Part shown: in pieces, positions 29,601-42,041 of the stretch
Numbering within the stretch: the stretch's first letter is position 1
Layout: each line of letters starts with the position of its first letter
Source: Mycolicibacterium insubricum
Lineage (GTDB): Bacteria > Actinomycetota > Actinomycetes > Mycobacteriales > Mycobacteriaceae
Direction of reading: 5' to 3'
NCBI RefSeq assembly: GCF_010731615.1
Contig: NZ_AP022618.1
Span: 2,418,001 to 2,482,000, forward strand
Length of the DNA stretch: 64,000 nucleotides
Notes under the pieces: generated by a model
The model's input: the letters and a program-made list of their open reading frames with translations, nothing else
What the model was told of the DNA's origin: nothing
Databases searched by the model: none
Program-made: the position numbers and the translations under genes

Positions 29601-30784
29601 TAGGTCCGCCGGACGAACCTGGGCTGGGCGGTCCGCAGCGCGACCAGGGACGTGTTCCCGGCGATCGCCGCGGCGTCCGGCGACAGGTCCGGCGCGTTCT
29701 GGATCAGATAGATCAGGATCAGGTCGTTCTCCGGATCGGCCTGCCACCAGGTGCCGTAGGCGCCCGGCCAGGTGAACGATCCGGCGCCCCCGGGCCCGAA
29801 CAGCGGCGCCGAGCGCGCCGGATCGGTCACCATCGACAGGTTCAGGCCGAACCCGCGGCCGATCCAGTACGGCATCCCCAGGAACGGCACCTGCTTCTGC
29901 TGCTCGGTCAGCCGGTCGGTGCGCATGTCCCGCACCGACTCGGGCGAGAGCACCCGCACCCCGTCGACGGTGCCGCCCTCCAGCAGCATCCGGGCGAACC
30001 GCAGGTAGTCATCGGCCGTCGACCACAATCCGGCGCCGCCCTGGCAGAACGCCGGCGGCGTGACCTGCGGCGGCCCCATCACCGAATGCCGCAGCGTGCC
30101 CTCGGGCGTCAGCGCGTACATGGTGGCCGCCCGCCGGCGCGACTGCGGCGTCAGGAAAAAGCCGGTGTCGACCATGCCCAGCGGCCCCAGGATCTGGTCG
30201 TCGAGCACCTCGTGCAGCGGCTTGCCCGCGATCCGCGAGATCAGGATGCCCAGCACGTCGGTGGCGTGGCTATAGGTCAACTGCTGGCCCGGCTGGTGCA
30301 CCAGCGGCAGCGTGGCCACTTCGGCCAGCCAGGCGTCGGCGTCCTGGCGCAGCGATACCCCGGCGTACGCGCGCGCCAGCGGTCCCGGGATGGAGAATTG
30401 GTAGGCCAGCCCGGAGCGGTGGGTCATCAGATCCTCGACGGTGATGGCGCGCCGTGCCGGCACCGTGGCATCCAGCGGCCCGCGCGGATCGGCGAGCACC
30501 CGCATCGAGGTGAACTCCGGTAGCCAGTTGGTGATCGGATCCGACAGCGCCAGCGCGCCCTCTTCCACCAGGGTCATCGCCGCGGCGACGGTCACCGGCT
30601 TGGTCATTGAGGCGATCCGGAAGTTGGTGTCTCGGGTCATCGGCACCCGGGCGTCGACGTCGCGGTAGCCGATCTCGTTGACCTGCAGTACCTTTCCCCG
30701 CTGCCAGACCAGGGTGACCGCGCCGGCCAGCAGTCCGGCGTCGACGGCCGCGGTCACCGATTCGGCGTTCGCCTCTAGCTTCAC
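29582..30784 (-). CDS. Serine hydrolase, class C beta-lactamase/family VIII esterase type
   Basis: 400 residues. Penicillin-binding-protein-like fold with S59-M-T-K62 (IASMTKPVT), the second motif Tyr at Y171-S-H, and a late GGAGSFTWPGAYGTWW block corresponding to the KTG/HGG region of beta-lactamases. Family VIII carboxylesterases share this layout. No signal peptide, so cytoplasmic. Real substrate unknown; esterase is more likely than beta-lactamase because the Y-x-N motif reads YSH. The GTG at 30784 is preferred over GTG 30793 because TAACGT lies 7 nt upstream of it. Divergent from the MHS transporter with overlapping -10 elements. Confidence 0.82.
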   Translation of the reverse strand: MKLEANAESVTAAVDAGLLAGAVTLVWQRGKVLQVNEIGYRDVDARVPMTRDTNFRIASMTKPVTVAAAMTLVEEGALALSDPITNWLPEFTSMRVLADPRGPLDATVPARRAITVEDLMTHRSGLAYQFSIPGPLARAYAGVSLRQDADAWLAEVATLPLVHQPGQQLTYSHATDVLGILISRIAGKPLHEVLDDQILGPLGMVDTGFFLTPQSRRRAATMYALTPEGTLRHSVMGPPQVTPPAFCQGGAGLWSTADDYLRFARMLLEGGTVDGVRVLSPESVRDMRTDRLTEQQKQVPFLGMPYWIGRGFGLNLSMVTDPARSAPLFGPGGAGSFTWPGAYGTWWQADPENDLILIYLIQNAPDLSPDAAAIAGNTSLVALRTAQPRFVRRTYQALEC

Positions 30785-30791
30785 CCGCCTC

Positions 30792-30797
30792 ACGTTA
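30792..30797 (-). promoter_or_regulatory. -10 element of the serine hydrolase gene
   Basis: TAACGT on the minus strand, 7 nt before the GTG at 30784; shares two base pairs with the opposing -10. Confidence 0.45.
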
Positions 30798-30801
30798 GCC
30801 T
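30796..30801 (+). promoter_or_regulatory. -10 element of the MHS transporter gene
   Basis: TAGCCT 6 nt before the ATG at 30808, with no Shine-Dalgarno. Confidence 0.45.
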
Positions 30802-30807
30802 GCCTGA

Positions 30808-32103
30808 ATGACCAGTGGCCCGACGGTTGGACGCCCGCTGCGCAAGGTGGCGTTCGCCAGCTTCATCGGCACCGCCATCGAGTTCTACGACTTCTACATC
30901 TATGGCACCGCAGCGGCCCTGGTCTTCCCGCACGTCTTCTTCCCGAACCTCGATCCGACCATGGCGACCATCTCGTCGCTGGCCACGTTCGCGGTTGCGT
31001 TCCTGTCGCGGCCCATCGGTGCGGCGGTCTTCGGACATTTCGGTGACCGCCTGGGCCGCAAGAAGACCCTGATCGCCACCCTGCTGATCATGGGCACCTC
31101 CACCGTCGGCGTCGGTCTGGTTCCCTCGGCGGCCAGCATCGGCATGGCCGCCCCGGCGATCCTGCTGGCGCTGCGGCTGGCGCAGGGCTTCGCGGTCGGC
31201 GGCGAATGGGCGGGCTCGGCGCTGCTGTCGGCCGAATACGCGCCGACCGAAAAGCGCGGCGCCTACGGCATGTTCACCCAACTGGGCGCCGGCGCGGGCC
31301 TGGCGGTGTCCAACCTGGTGTTCCTGCTGGCCACGGTCACCATCTCCGAGTCCAGCCCGGCGTTTTTGACCTGGGGCTGGCGCATCCCGTTCCTGTTCAG
31401 CGCGGTGCTGCTGATCGTCGCGCTGTACGTGCGGCTGAGCATCGACGAGACCCCGGTGTTCGCCGAGGAGGTCCGCCGCGGCGCGGTGCCGCGGGCACCG
31501 CTGAGCGAACTCCTGCGCAACCAGGGCGCCCAGGTGCTGCTCGGCGCCGGCTGCATGGTCGGCATCTTCACCATGAGCTTCCTCGGCGGCACCTACCTGA
31601 TGAACTACGCCAACACCCACATCGGGCATCCCCGGCCGCTGGTGCTGTCCGCCGGGGTGCTGGCCGGGGTGATGCTGATGGCCTGCTCGGCACTGTCGGC
31701 GGTGCTCTCGGACCGGTTCGGCCGGCGCCGGGTGATCCTCGTCGGCTTCCTCGCCGCGCTGCCGTGGGCGTTCCTGGTGATGCCGCTGATCGACTCCGGG
31801 TCCCCGGCGGCGTTCCTGGTGGCGATCGCCGGCATCTTCTGCCTGTTCGGGCTGTCCTACGGGCCGATCGGGGCGTTCCTGCCGGAGACCTTCGCCACCC
31901 GCTACCGCTACACCGGGGCTGGCCTGGCGTTCAACCTGGCCGGGATCGTCGGCGGGGCCCTGCCCCCGCTGGTCGCCGGGGCGCTCGTGGCGGCCGTCGG
32001 GAGCTGGGCGGTGGGTCTGCTGATCGGCGGGTTCGTGCTGGTCAGCATCGGGTGCACGCTGGCGCTGCCGGAGACGCAGGGTCGGGCCCTGGCGGCCTGC
32101 TAG
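30808..32103 (+). CDS. MFS transporter, metabolite:H+ symporter (MHS) family
   Basis: 431 residues with about 12 transmembrane helices. The MHS signature is clear: [17 protein letters not shown] in helix 1, the loop motif [13 protein letters not shown] between helices 2 and 3, and [18 protein letters not shown] in helix 4-5. The second half repeats [11 protein letters not shown]. Members import organic acids or osmolytes such as proline/betaine, shikimate and alpha-ketoglutarate with protons. The substrate cannot be assigned. The stop TAG overlaps a possible -10 (TAGGGT) for the pyr operon. Confidence 0.88.
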   Translation: MTSGPTVGRPLRKVAFASFIGTAIEFYDFYIYGTAAALVFPHVFFPNLDPTMATISSLATFAVAFLSRPIGAAVFGHFGDRLGRKKTLIATLLIMGTSTVGVGLVPSAASIGMAAPAILLALRLAQGFAVGGEWAGSALLSAEYAPTEKRGAYGMFTQLGAGAGLAVSNLVFLLATVTISESSPAFLTWGWRIPFLFSAVLLIVALYVRLSIDETPVFAEEVRRGAVPRAPLSELLRNQGAQVLLGAGCMVGIFTMSFLGGTYLMNYANTHIGHPRPLVLSAGVLAGVMLMACSALSAVLSDRFGRRRVILVGFLAALPWAFLVMPLIDSGSPAAFLVAIAGIFCLFGLSYGPIGAFLPETFATRYRYTGAGLAFNLAGIVGGALPPLVAGALVAAVGSWAVGLLIGGFVLVSIGCTLALPETQGRALAAC

Positions 32104-32133
32104 GGTATCGGGCAGTCCGACATCCTTTAACGA

Positions 32134-32159
32134 TCCGTCCAGAGAGGCGGAGAAGGAGG
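32134..32159 (+). promoter_or_regulatory. PyrR RNA-binding loop and Shine-Dalgarno of the pyr operon leader
   Basis: The leader contains CCGTCCAGAGAGGCGG (32136-32151), which folds into a small hairpin with the CCAGAGAGG loop typical of PyrR-binding RNA, immediately followed by the Shine-Dalgarno AAGGAGG (32153-32159). No antiterminator/terminator pair is visible. This arrangement fits translational repression, as published for M. smegmatis PyrR: UMP-bound PyrR would stabilise the hairpin and hide the ribosome site. Confidence 0.75.
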
Positions 32160-32172
32160 TCCGAAACCACTC

Positions 32173-32745
32173 GTGGGCGCCTCAGAATCCGGGCGCGAAT
32201 TGATGTCGTCGGCCGACGTCAGTCGCACCATTGCGCGGATCGCGCATCAGATCATCGAGAAGACCGCCTTGGATTCCGCCGACGCCCCGCGTGTCGTGCT
32301 GCTGGGCATCCCGAACCGGGGTCCGGAGCTGGCCGCCCGGCTGGCCACCAACATCACCGACTTCTGCGGCGTCAGCCTCGGTCACGGTTCACTGGACATC
32401 ACCCTCTACCGCGACGATCTGAACTCCAAGCCGCCGCGACCGCTGGAGGACACCCGGATTCCGCCCGGCGGCATCGACGACGCCCTGGTGATCCTGGTCG
32501 ACGACGTGTTGTACTCCGGGCGCTCGGTCCGCGCCGCACTGGACGCGCTGCGCGATATCGGCCGGCCCCGGGCCGTGCAACTGGCCGTCCTGGTCGACCG
32601 CGGCCACCGGGAACTGCCGATCCGCGCGGACTATGTCGGCAAGAACGTGCCCACCTCGCGCGCCGAGAACGTCGAGGTCCGCATCGCCGAACACGACGGC
32701 CGCGACCAGGTGCTCATTTCTCTCCCCGAGGAGCAGACCCGGTGA
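32173..32745 (+). CDS. pyrR: Bifunctional pyr operon regulator / uracil phosphoribosyltransferase
   Basis: 190 residues. Type I phosphoribosyltransferase fold with the PRPP loop [17 protein letters not shown]. PyrR binds pyr leader RNA when UMP is high and has weak uracil phosphoribosyltransferase activity. N-terminal [19 protein letters not shown] matches mycobacterial PyrR. GTG start; Shine-Dalgarno 13 nt upstream, partly structured by the PyrR site itself. First gene of the operon pyrR-pyrB-pyrC-PH-carA-carB-pyrF; its stop overlaps the pyrB GTG by 4 bp. Confidence 0.95.
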   Translation: MGASESGRELMSSADVSRTIARIAHQIIEKTALDSADAPRVVLLGIPNRGPELAARLATNITDFCGVSLGHGSLDITLYRDDLNSKPPRPLEDTRIPPGGIDDALVILVDDVLYSGRSVRAALDALRDIGRPRAVQLAVLVDRGHRELPIRADYVGKNVPTSRAENVEVRIAEHDGRDQVLISLPEEQTR

Positions 32746-33692
32746 AACACCTGCTGAGCGCCGCCGACCTCACCCGCGACGAGGCGACCGCCATCCTCGA
32801 CGACGCCGACCGGTTCGCCGCGGCGCTGCTGGGCCGCGAGGTCAAGAAGCTCCCCACCCTGCGGGGCCGGACCGTCATCACCATGTTCTACGAGAACTCG
32901 ACGCGCACCCGGGTGTCCTTCGAGGTGGCCGGCAAGTGGATGAGCGCCGACGTCATCAACGTCAGCGCCTCGGGTTCCTCGGTGGCCAAGGGGGAGTCGC
33001 TGCGCGACACCGCGCTGACGCTGCGCGCCGCGGGCGCCGACGCGCTGATCATCCGCCACCCGGCCTCCGGTGCGGCCCATCAGCTGGCGGCCTGGACCGC
33101 CCAACCTGACTCCCCATCCGGGGGTCCGTCGGTCATCAACGCCGGCGACGGCACCCACGAACACCCCACCCAGGCGCTGCTGGACGCCCTGACCCTGCGG
33201 CAGCGGCTGGGCGGCATCGAGGGCCGCCGCGTGCTGATCGTCGGCGACATCCTGCACTCCCGGGTGGCCCGCTCCAACGTGGCCCTGCTGAACACCCTCG
33301 GCGCGGAGGTGGTGCTGGTGGCGCCGCCGACCCTGCTGCCGACCGGGGTCGCGGACTGGGGTGCGACGGTCACCGGCGACCTGGACGCCGAACTGCCCGC
33401 GGCCGACGCGGTGATGATGCTGCGGGTGCAGGCCGAACGGATGAACGGCGGCTTCTTCCCGTCGGCGCGTGAGTACTCGATCCGCTACGGCTTGTCGGAG
33501 AAGCGCCACGCGCTGCTCGCCCCGCACGCCGTCGTGCTGCACCCGGGGCCGATGCTGCGCGGCATGGAGATCGCCTACTCGGTCGCCGATTCCACCCAAA
33601 CCGCTGTGCTGCAACAGGTTTCCAACGGTGTACACGTCCGGATGGCGGTGTTGTTCCACCTGCTGGTCGGCGCCGACGCCGGGGAGGAGTGA
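32742..33692 (+). CDS. pyrB: Aspartate carbamoyltransferase, catalytic subunit
   Basis: 316 residues. Condenses carbamoyl phosphate with aspartate. Carbamoyl-phosphate motif STRTRVSFE, the [12 protein letters not shown] block, and the aspartate-side LRVQAERM are present. No pyrI regulatory subunit follows, as expected for Gram-positive-type enzymes. GTG start inside the pyrR stop (GTGA). pyrC begins 4 bp after the stop. Confidence 0.96.
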   Translation: MKHLLSAADLTRDEATAILDDADRFAAALLGREVKKLPTLRGRTVITMFYENSTRTRVSFEVAGKWMSADVINVSASGSSVAKGESLRDTALTLRAAGADALIIRHPASGAAHQLAAWTAQPDSPSGGPSVINAGDGTHEHPTQALLDALTLRQRLGGIEGRRVLIVGDILHSRVARSNVALLNTLGAEVVLVAPPTLLPTGVADWGATVTGDLDAELPAADAVMMLRVQAERMNGGFFPSAREYSIRYGLSEKRHALLAPHAVVLHPGPMLRGMEIAYSVADSTQTAVLQQVSNGVHVRMAVLFHLLVGADAGEE

Positions 33693-33696
33693 GCTG

Positions 33697-35010
33697 ATGA
33701 GTCCCGTTCTGATCCGCGGTGTGCGGCTCTACGGTGCCGGCGATCCGGTCGACGTGCTGGTCGACGATCGCCAGATCGCCGAGATCGGCGCCGGCCTGAC
33801 CGCCCCCGCGGACGCCGAGGTCATCGAGGCGACCGGCCAGATCCTGCTGCCCGGCCTGGTTGACCTGCACACCCACCTGCGCGAACCTGGCCGCGAGGAC
33901 ACCGAGACCATCGAAACCGGTTCGGCCGCCGCCGCTCTGGGCGGATTCACCGCGGTGTTCGCGATGGCCAACACCGACCCGGTCGCCGACACCGCCGTCG
34001 TCACCGACCACGTCTGGCAGCGCGGCCAGGACATCGGGCTGGTCGACGTGCACCCGGTGGGGGCGGTCACCGTCGGCCTGGCCGGTGAACAACTCACCGA
34101 GATGGGCGCCATGGCCGCCGGTGCCGCCCGGGTCAAGATGTTCTCCGACGACGGCAAATGCGTGCACGACCCGCTGGTCATGCGCCGGGCCCTGGAGTAC
34201 GCCTCGGGTCTGGGCGTGCTGATCGCCCAGCACGCCGAGGAGCCGCGACTGACCGTCGGCGCCGTCGCGCACGAGGGCCCCAACGCCGCCCGGCTGGGCC
34301 TGGCCGGCTGGCCGCGGTCGGCCGAGGAGTCCATCGTCGCCCGCGACGCGATCCTGGCCCGCGACGCGGGTGCCCGGGTGCACATCTGCCACGCCTCCAC
34401 CGCCGGCACCGTGGAACTGTTGAAATGGGCCAAGGGGCAAGGGATTTCCATCACCGCCGAGGTCACCCCGCACCACCTGCTGCTGGACGACTCCCGGCTG
34501 GCGAGCTACGACGGGGTCAACCGGGTCAACCCGCCGCTGCGCGAGGCGTCCGACGCGCTGGCGCTGCGCGCGGCCCTGGCCGACGGGGTGATCGACGCCG
34601 TGGCCACCGACCACGCCCCGCACGCGGCCCAGGAGAAGTGCTGCGAGTTCGCCAACGCCCGGCCCGGCATGCTCGGCCTGCAGACCGCGCTGTCGGTGAT
34701 CGCCGAAACCATGGTCGCCCCGGGCCTGCTGGACTGGCGCGGGGTGGCGCGGGTGATGAGCGAGAACCCGGCCGCGATCGTCGGATTGGCCGACCAGGGC
34801 CGCCCGCTGGCCGTCGGGGAACCGGCGAACCTGACCGTCGTCGACCCGGAGGCCCGGTGGACGGTCACCGGTGACGAACTGGCCAGCAAGTCCACCAACA
34901 CCCCGTACCAGTCGATGACACTGCCCGCCACGGTCACCGCCACACTGCTGCGCGGCAGGATCACCGCCCGCGACGGGCAGGCCCGACGACGCGAGGTGGA
35001 CGCCCCGTGA
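33697..35010 (+). CDS. pyrC: Dihydroorotase
   Basis: 437 residues, type I dihydroorotase. Amidohydrolase TIM barrel with zinc ligands in [11 protein letters not shown], later His residues in AQHAEE and ICHAST, and the catalytic Asp in ATDHAPHA. Converts carbamoyl aspartate to dihydroorotate. The ATG follows GGGGAGGAG at good distance. The stop overlaps the next GTG by 4 bp. Confidence 0.95.
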   Translation: MSPVLIRGVRLYGAGDPVDVLVDDRQIAEIGAGLTAPADAEVIEATGQILLPGLVDLHTHLREPGREDTETIETGSAAAALGGFTAVFAMANTDPVADTAVVTDHVWQRGQDIGLVDVHPVGAVTVGLAGEQLTEMGAMAAGAARVKMFSDDGKCVHDPLVMRRALEYASGLGVLIAQHAEEPRLTVGAVAHEGPNAARLGLAGWPRSAEESIVARDAILARDAGARVHICHASTAGTVELLKWAKGQGISITAEVTPHHLLLDDSRLASYDGVNRVNPPLREASDALALRAALADGVIDAVATDHAPHAAQEKCCEFANARPGMLGLQTALSVIAETMVAPGLLDWRGVARVMSENPAAIVGLADQGRPLAVGEPANLTVVDPEARWTVTGDELASKSTNTPYQSMTLPATVTATLLRGRITARDGQARRREVDAP

Positions 35011-35510
35011 ACACTCCCACCCTGGTCAGCTCGCTGATCTTCGCCGCGGTGGTTGCGGTGATCGTCAGCTACCTGATCCACCTGATGCTGCGCGGCTGGC
35101 GGCACCGCGCCGAGCGTCAGGTCTCGCTGGTCGGCACCTTGCCGCCGATGCCGGAAACCGTCGGGCCGGCCGAAATCCCGGCCACCAAGGGGCTTTACGT
35201 CGGCAGCACGCTGGCACCGCAGTGGAACGACCGGATCGCCGTCGGCGACCTCGGCTACCGGTCCAAGGCCGTGCTCACCCGCTACCCCGAGGGCGTCATG
35301 TTGCAGCGGATCGGCGGCACGCCGATCTGGATACCCGCCGCCTCGATCGTGGCGATCCGCACCGAACGCGGCCACGCCGGCAAGGCACTGACCTTCGACG
35401 GCATTCTGGTGATCCGCTGGACACTGCCGTCGGGCACCGACATCGACACCGGATTCCGTGCCGATGACCACAGCGTGTACGAAACCTGGACCGGGAAGGA
35501 AGACGGATGA
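35007..35510 (+). CDS. Membrane-anchored PH-like domain protein in the pyr operon
   Basis: 167 residues. One N-terminal transmembrane helix ([23 protein letters not shown]) and a soluble beta-rich domain with PH-like character ([22 protein letters not shown] and [19 protein letters not shown]). It sits between pyrC and carA in all mycobacteria I know of (Rv1382 position) and is translationally coupled on both sides (GTGA and ATGA). The function is unknown; the conserved place suggests a link to pyrimidine synthesis or merely historical co-transcription. Confidence 0.8.
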   Translation: MNTPTLVSSLIFAAVVAVIVSYLIHLMLRGWRHRAERQVSLVGTLPPMPETVGPAEIPATKGLYVGSTLAPQWNDRIAVGDLGYRSKAVLTRYPEGVMLQRIGGTPIWIPAASIVAIRTERGHAGKALTFDGILVIRWTLPSGTDIDTGFRADDHSVYETWTGKEDG

Positions 35511-36639
35511 GCGGCAACAGGCCCGCCGTGCTGGTGTTGGAGGACGGCCGGGTATTCACCGGTACCGCCTTCGGTGCGCTCGGTCAGACCCTCGGCGAGG
35601 TGGTGTTCACCACCGCGATGTCGGGCTACCAGGAGACCCTGACCGACCCCAGCTACCACCGGCAGATCGTCGTCGCCGCCGCCCCGCAGATCGGCAACAC
35701 CGGCTGGAACGACGAGGACGCTGAGAGCCGCGACGACCGGATCTGGGTGGCCGGCTACGTCGTTCGCGACCCGTCGCCGCGGGCGTCGAACTGGCGCGCC
35801 ACCGGCACCCTCGACGACGAACTGGCCCGCCAGAACGTGGTGGGCATCGCCGGCGTCGACACCCGCGCCATCGTGCGCCACCTGCGCACCCGCGGATCGA
35901 TGAAGGCCGGGGTGTTCTCCGGCGCCGCCCTCGACGACGCCAAGGGCCCCGAGGAACTGCTGGCCCGGGTCCGCGAGCAGCCGCCGATGCTGGGCGCGAA
36001 CCTGTCGGCCGAGGTCAGCACCGAGGTGCCCTACGTCGTCGACGCCGACGGCGACGCGCGCTTCACCGTCGCGGCCATCGATCTGGGCATCAAGTCCAAC
36101 ACCCCGCGGATGTTCGCCGCCCGTGGCGTGCGCACCCACGTGCTGCCGTCCTGGTCGGGCTTCGACGCCATCGCCGACCTGGCGCCCGACGGGGTGTTCC
36201 TGTCCAACGGTCCCGGCGACCCGGCCACCGCCGACGCGGTGGTCGAGCTCACCCGGCAGGTGGTCTCAGCCGGAATCCCGCTGTTCGGAATCTGTTTCGG
36301 CAACCAGCTGCTGGGCCGGGCGCTGGGCTTGTCCACCTACAAGATGACCTTCGGGCACCGCGGCATCAACGTCCCGGTGATCGAGCACGCCACCGGCAAG
36401 GTCGCGATCACCTCGCAGAACCACGGCTTCGCACTGGAGGGGGAGGCCGGACAGGAGTTCGACTCGCCGTTCGGTCGCGCCGTCATCAGCCACACCTGCG
36501 CCAACGACGGTGTGGTGGAGGGAGTCCGGCTGATCGACGGCCGGGCCTTCTCGGTGCAGTACCACCCGGAGGCCGCCGCCGGCCCGCACGACGCCCAGAA
36601 CCTGTTCGACCGGTTCATCGACCTGATGGAGAAGCACTG

Positions 36640-36640
<1 letters not shown>
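35507..36640 (+). CDS. carA: Carbamoyl phosphate synthase, small (glutaminase) subunit
   Basis: 377 residues. An N-terminal CPSase small-chain domain ([16 protein letters not shown]) is followed by a class I glutamine amidotransferase with the nucleophile in [11 protein letters not shown] and the His-Glu pair in VQYHPEA. It releases ammonia from glutamine for CarB. The start overlaps the preceding stop (ATGA); the end overlaps carB by 1 bp (TGATG). Confidence 0.96.
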
Positions 36641-39987
<3,347 letters not shown>

Positions 39988-39988
39988 G

Positions 39989-40810
39989 ATGACCGGCTCG
40001 TTCGGGGACCGGCTGGCCGCGGCCATGGCCGAGCGCGGGCCGCTGTGCCTGGGCATCGACCCGCACCCGGAGCTGCTCGCGGCATGGGGACTCTCGGCCG
40101 ACGCCGACGGGCTGGCCCGCTTCGCCGACGTCTGCGTGCGGGCTTATTCCGGGTTCGCGATCGTCAAACCCCAGGTGGCGTTCTTCGAGGCCTACGGCGC
40201 GGCCGGGTTCGCGGTGCTGGAACGCACCATCGCCGCGCTGCGCGCCGCCGGGGTACTCGTGCTGGCGGACGCCAAACGCGGCGACATCGGGTCCACCATG
40301 GCCGCCTACGCGCAGGCCTGGGCGGGGGACTCGCCACTGGCCGCCGACGCCGTGACGGCTTCCCCGTACCTCGGGTTCGGCTCACTGCGGCCGCTGCTGG
40401 ACACCGCCGCCGCCCACGGGCGCGGTGTGTTCGTGCTGGCCGCCACGTCGAACCCGGAGGGCGCGAGCGTGCAGCAAGCCCGCACCGAGGACGGCCGCAC
40501 GCTGGCACAGGCGATGGTCGACGCCGCGGCCGCGGAGAACCGCGACGCGGGTGTGCTGGGTTCGGTGGGCGTGGTGGTCGGCGCGACGCTGTCGGTGGTG
40601 CCCGACGTCTCGGCGCTGCGCGGACCGGTGCTGGTGCCGGGTGTCGGCGCCCAGGGTGGCCGGCCGGAGGATCTCGCGGGCCTGGGTGGCGCGCTACCCG
40701 GTCAGCTGCTGCCCGCGGTGTCGCGGGAGGTGCTGCGCGCCGGCCCGGACGCCGCCGCCATCCGCGCCGCCGCGGAGACCCTGCGCGACGCCGTCTCTCA
40801 CCTGTTGTAG
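39989..40810 (+). CDS. pyrF: Orotidine 5'-phosphate decarboxylase, type 2
   Basis: 273 residues. Type 2 (actinobacterial) OMP decarboxylase: catalytic [23 protein letters not shown] at the N-terminus, and the phosphate-binding VPGVGAQGG near the C-terminus. Converts OMP to UMP, the end of the operon. The ATG starts 1 bp after the carB stop. pyrD and pyrE are not in the cluster, as in other mycobacteria. Confidence 0.95.
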   Translation: MTGSFGDRLAAAMAERGPLCLGIDPHPELLAAWGLSADADGLARFADVCVRAYSGFAIVKPQVAFFEAYGAAGFAVLERTIAALRAAGVLVLADAKRGDIGSTMAAYAQAWAGDSPLAADAVTASPYLGFGSLRPLLDTAAAHGRGVFVLAATSNPEGASVQQARTEDGRTLAQAMVDAAAAENRDAGVLGSVGVVVGATLSVVPDVSALRGPVLVPGVGAQGGRPEDLAGLGGALPGQLLPAVSREVLRAGPDAAAIRAAAETLRDAVSHLL

Positions 40811-40868
40811 GCCCATCGCCCGTCGAACGTGGCCTTGTGTCTCATTTCTTGCCCGGACGTTGCCTACA
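40806..40868. terminator. Inverted repeat spanning the pyrF/secreted-protein convergent junction
   Basis: TGTAGGC (40806-40812) and GCCTACA (40862-40868) are perfect complements 49 nt apart. Each arm contains the TAG stop of its gene. The long loop weakens a terminator reading, but the mirrored stops match the other junctions. Confidence 0.25.
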
Positions 40869-41238
40869 GCGGGATCCAGACGGGGCCCAGCCAGAAGCCC
40901 CAGGCGGCGTAGCCCGGGTCGTAGACCGGGGTGACCCACTGTCCGCCGTAGTTGAACGGCTGGTGGTCGAAGCGGCCCTGCTCGATGCCCCGCCAGGCCC
41001 GATCGGGCGGCGGAGCGATGAAGCCCGCGCCACGGCCGCCGAAGTCGTGCCGTCCGCCGAAATCGCGGCCGCCGATGTCGTGGCCACCGCCGTTGCAGTT
41101 GTATCCGCAGGGGCTGCCCGGGTGCGCCGATGCGACGGCCGTACCGCCGAGCAGACCGGCGATGCCCAACCCGGCGGCGACCGCCGCCCCGGCCGCGACG
41201 GTGCGCATCCGCGTGCTGTTCGTGAGGCTGGTTTTCAT
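40864..41238 (-). CDS. Secreted Gly/His-rich small protein
   Basis: 124 residues. Signal peptide 1-37 (hydrophobic VAAGAAVAAGLGIAGLLGG, cleavage near ASA). The mature N-terminus HPGSPCGYNCNGG has two cysteines. A repeat-like GGHDIGGRDFGGRHDFGGRG stretch with His/Asp follows, and the C-terminal half is aromatic (QWVTPVYDPGYAAWGFWLG). The HD-rich Gly segment could bind metal. The ATG is preceded by GGAAGGAG at 7 nt. In M. tuberculosis this position between pyrF and mihF holds a PE/PPE pair; here it holds this unrelated exported protein. Confidence 0.72.
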   Translation of the reverse strand: MKTSLTNSTRMRTVAAGAAVAAGLGIAGLLGGTAVASAHPGSPCGYNCNGGGHDIGGRDFGGRHDFGGRGAGFIAPPPDRAWRGIEQGRFDHQPFNYGGQWVTPVYDPGYAAWGFWLGPVWIPL

Positions 41239-41722
41239 GGCGGTTTCTCCTTCCGAGACTGCGAACCTTCGTCCGCTTTGACCCGACATCCAGCAGGTTA
41301 AGTAGTCGAGCTATGTATCAGCTGTAGCCGAGATGGGCGCGACAGATGAAGTCGCGACACGCGCGACACGCCGCACGACGCCCGGAATGGCCCGTTGTGG
41401 CCGCGGGTACACCCGGAAAGTTCGGCGGTATCGGTCACCCGAGGGCAAAAAATCCGCTCCCGCAACGGAAAAATACATACTGACCTGCATGTTTGTCGTC
41501 GCGGTCGGGCCGGCGGGGACAACGGCGGCATCCTGCGCGGGCCGCGCCGCCGTCGGCGACACCCGCGCCGGGAGACCCCCAACACACGGGTCCGTGCGGG
41601 TTGGCGGCGGGGGTGGGGTTAGATTTCGTCGTAGCGGCTCGGTACGGTCGTCGTCGCTGGCTGAACTACCTGGCCGAGGCACACAAGAAATGGCCAACGA
41701 TTGGCTGAGATACGGAGGAACC
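41239..41722. other. 484-bp divergent intergenic region, secreted protein / mihF leader
   Basis: No separate gene was supported here apart from the possible long mihF form. Contents: a minus-strand Shine-Dalgarno, three CGCGACA copies (41338-41344, 41353-41359, 41362-41368), an A-rich patch with the promoter CATACT at 41476-41481 followed 7 nt later by an in-frame ATG at 41489, a second possible -10 (TAGATT, 41620-41625), and the mihF Shine-Dalgarno GGAGGA (41714-41719). The mihF frame is open throughout 41333-41722. Confidence 0.6.
41476..41481 (+). promoter_or_regulatory. -10 element upstream of the long mihF form
   Basis: CATACT within AAATACATACT, the most AT-rich patch of the region, 7 nt before the ATG at 41489. 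Confidence 0.5.
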
Positions 41723-42040
41723 GTGGCCCTTCCCCAGTTGACCGACGAACAGCGCGCAGCTGCGTTGGAGAAGGCTGCTGCCGCACGTCGCGCGCGGGCC
41801 GAGCTCAAGGACCGGCTCAAGCGTGGTGGCACCAACCTCAAGCAGGTGCTCAAGGACGCCGAGACCGATGAGGTCTTGGGCAAGATGAAGGTCTCTGCGC
41901 TGCTGGAGGCCCTGCCCAAGGTGGGCAAGGTCAAGGCGCAGGAGATCATGACCGAGCTGGAGATCGCCCCCACCCGCCGCCTGCGCGGTCTGGGCGACCG
42001 TCAGCGCAAGGCTCTGCTGGAGAAATTCGATCAGGGCTGA
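41723..42040 (+). CDS. mihF: Mycobacterial integration host factor mIHF
   Basis: 105 residues from the GTG at 41723, preceded by GGAGGA. Basic nucleoid protein: helix [20 protein letters not shown], then the DNA-binding H2TH-like part [20 protein letters not shown] and [18 protein letters not shown]. Essential nucleoid organiser and phage L5 integration cofactor in mycobacteria. The frame continues open upstream, and an ATG at 41489 behind a good -10 would give a 183-residue form with a 78-residue Gly/Arg/Ser-rich extension; M. tuberculosis annotation also uses a long form (190 residues). I annotate the short form because it has the Shine-Dalgarno and matches the conserved domain. Confidence 0.93.
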   Translation: MALPQLTDEQRAAALEKAAAARRARAELKDRLKRGGTNLKQVLKDAETDEVLGKMKVSALLEALPKVGKVKAQEIMTELEIAPTRRLRGLGDRQRKALLEKFDQG

Positions 42041-42041
42041 T

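Noticed and set aside
41339..41372. CRISPR-like short repeats (CGCGACA)
   Set aside because: Copies are only 7 bp with 2-8 bp between them, no spacers of uniform length, no cas genes.
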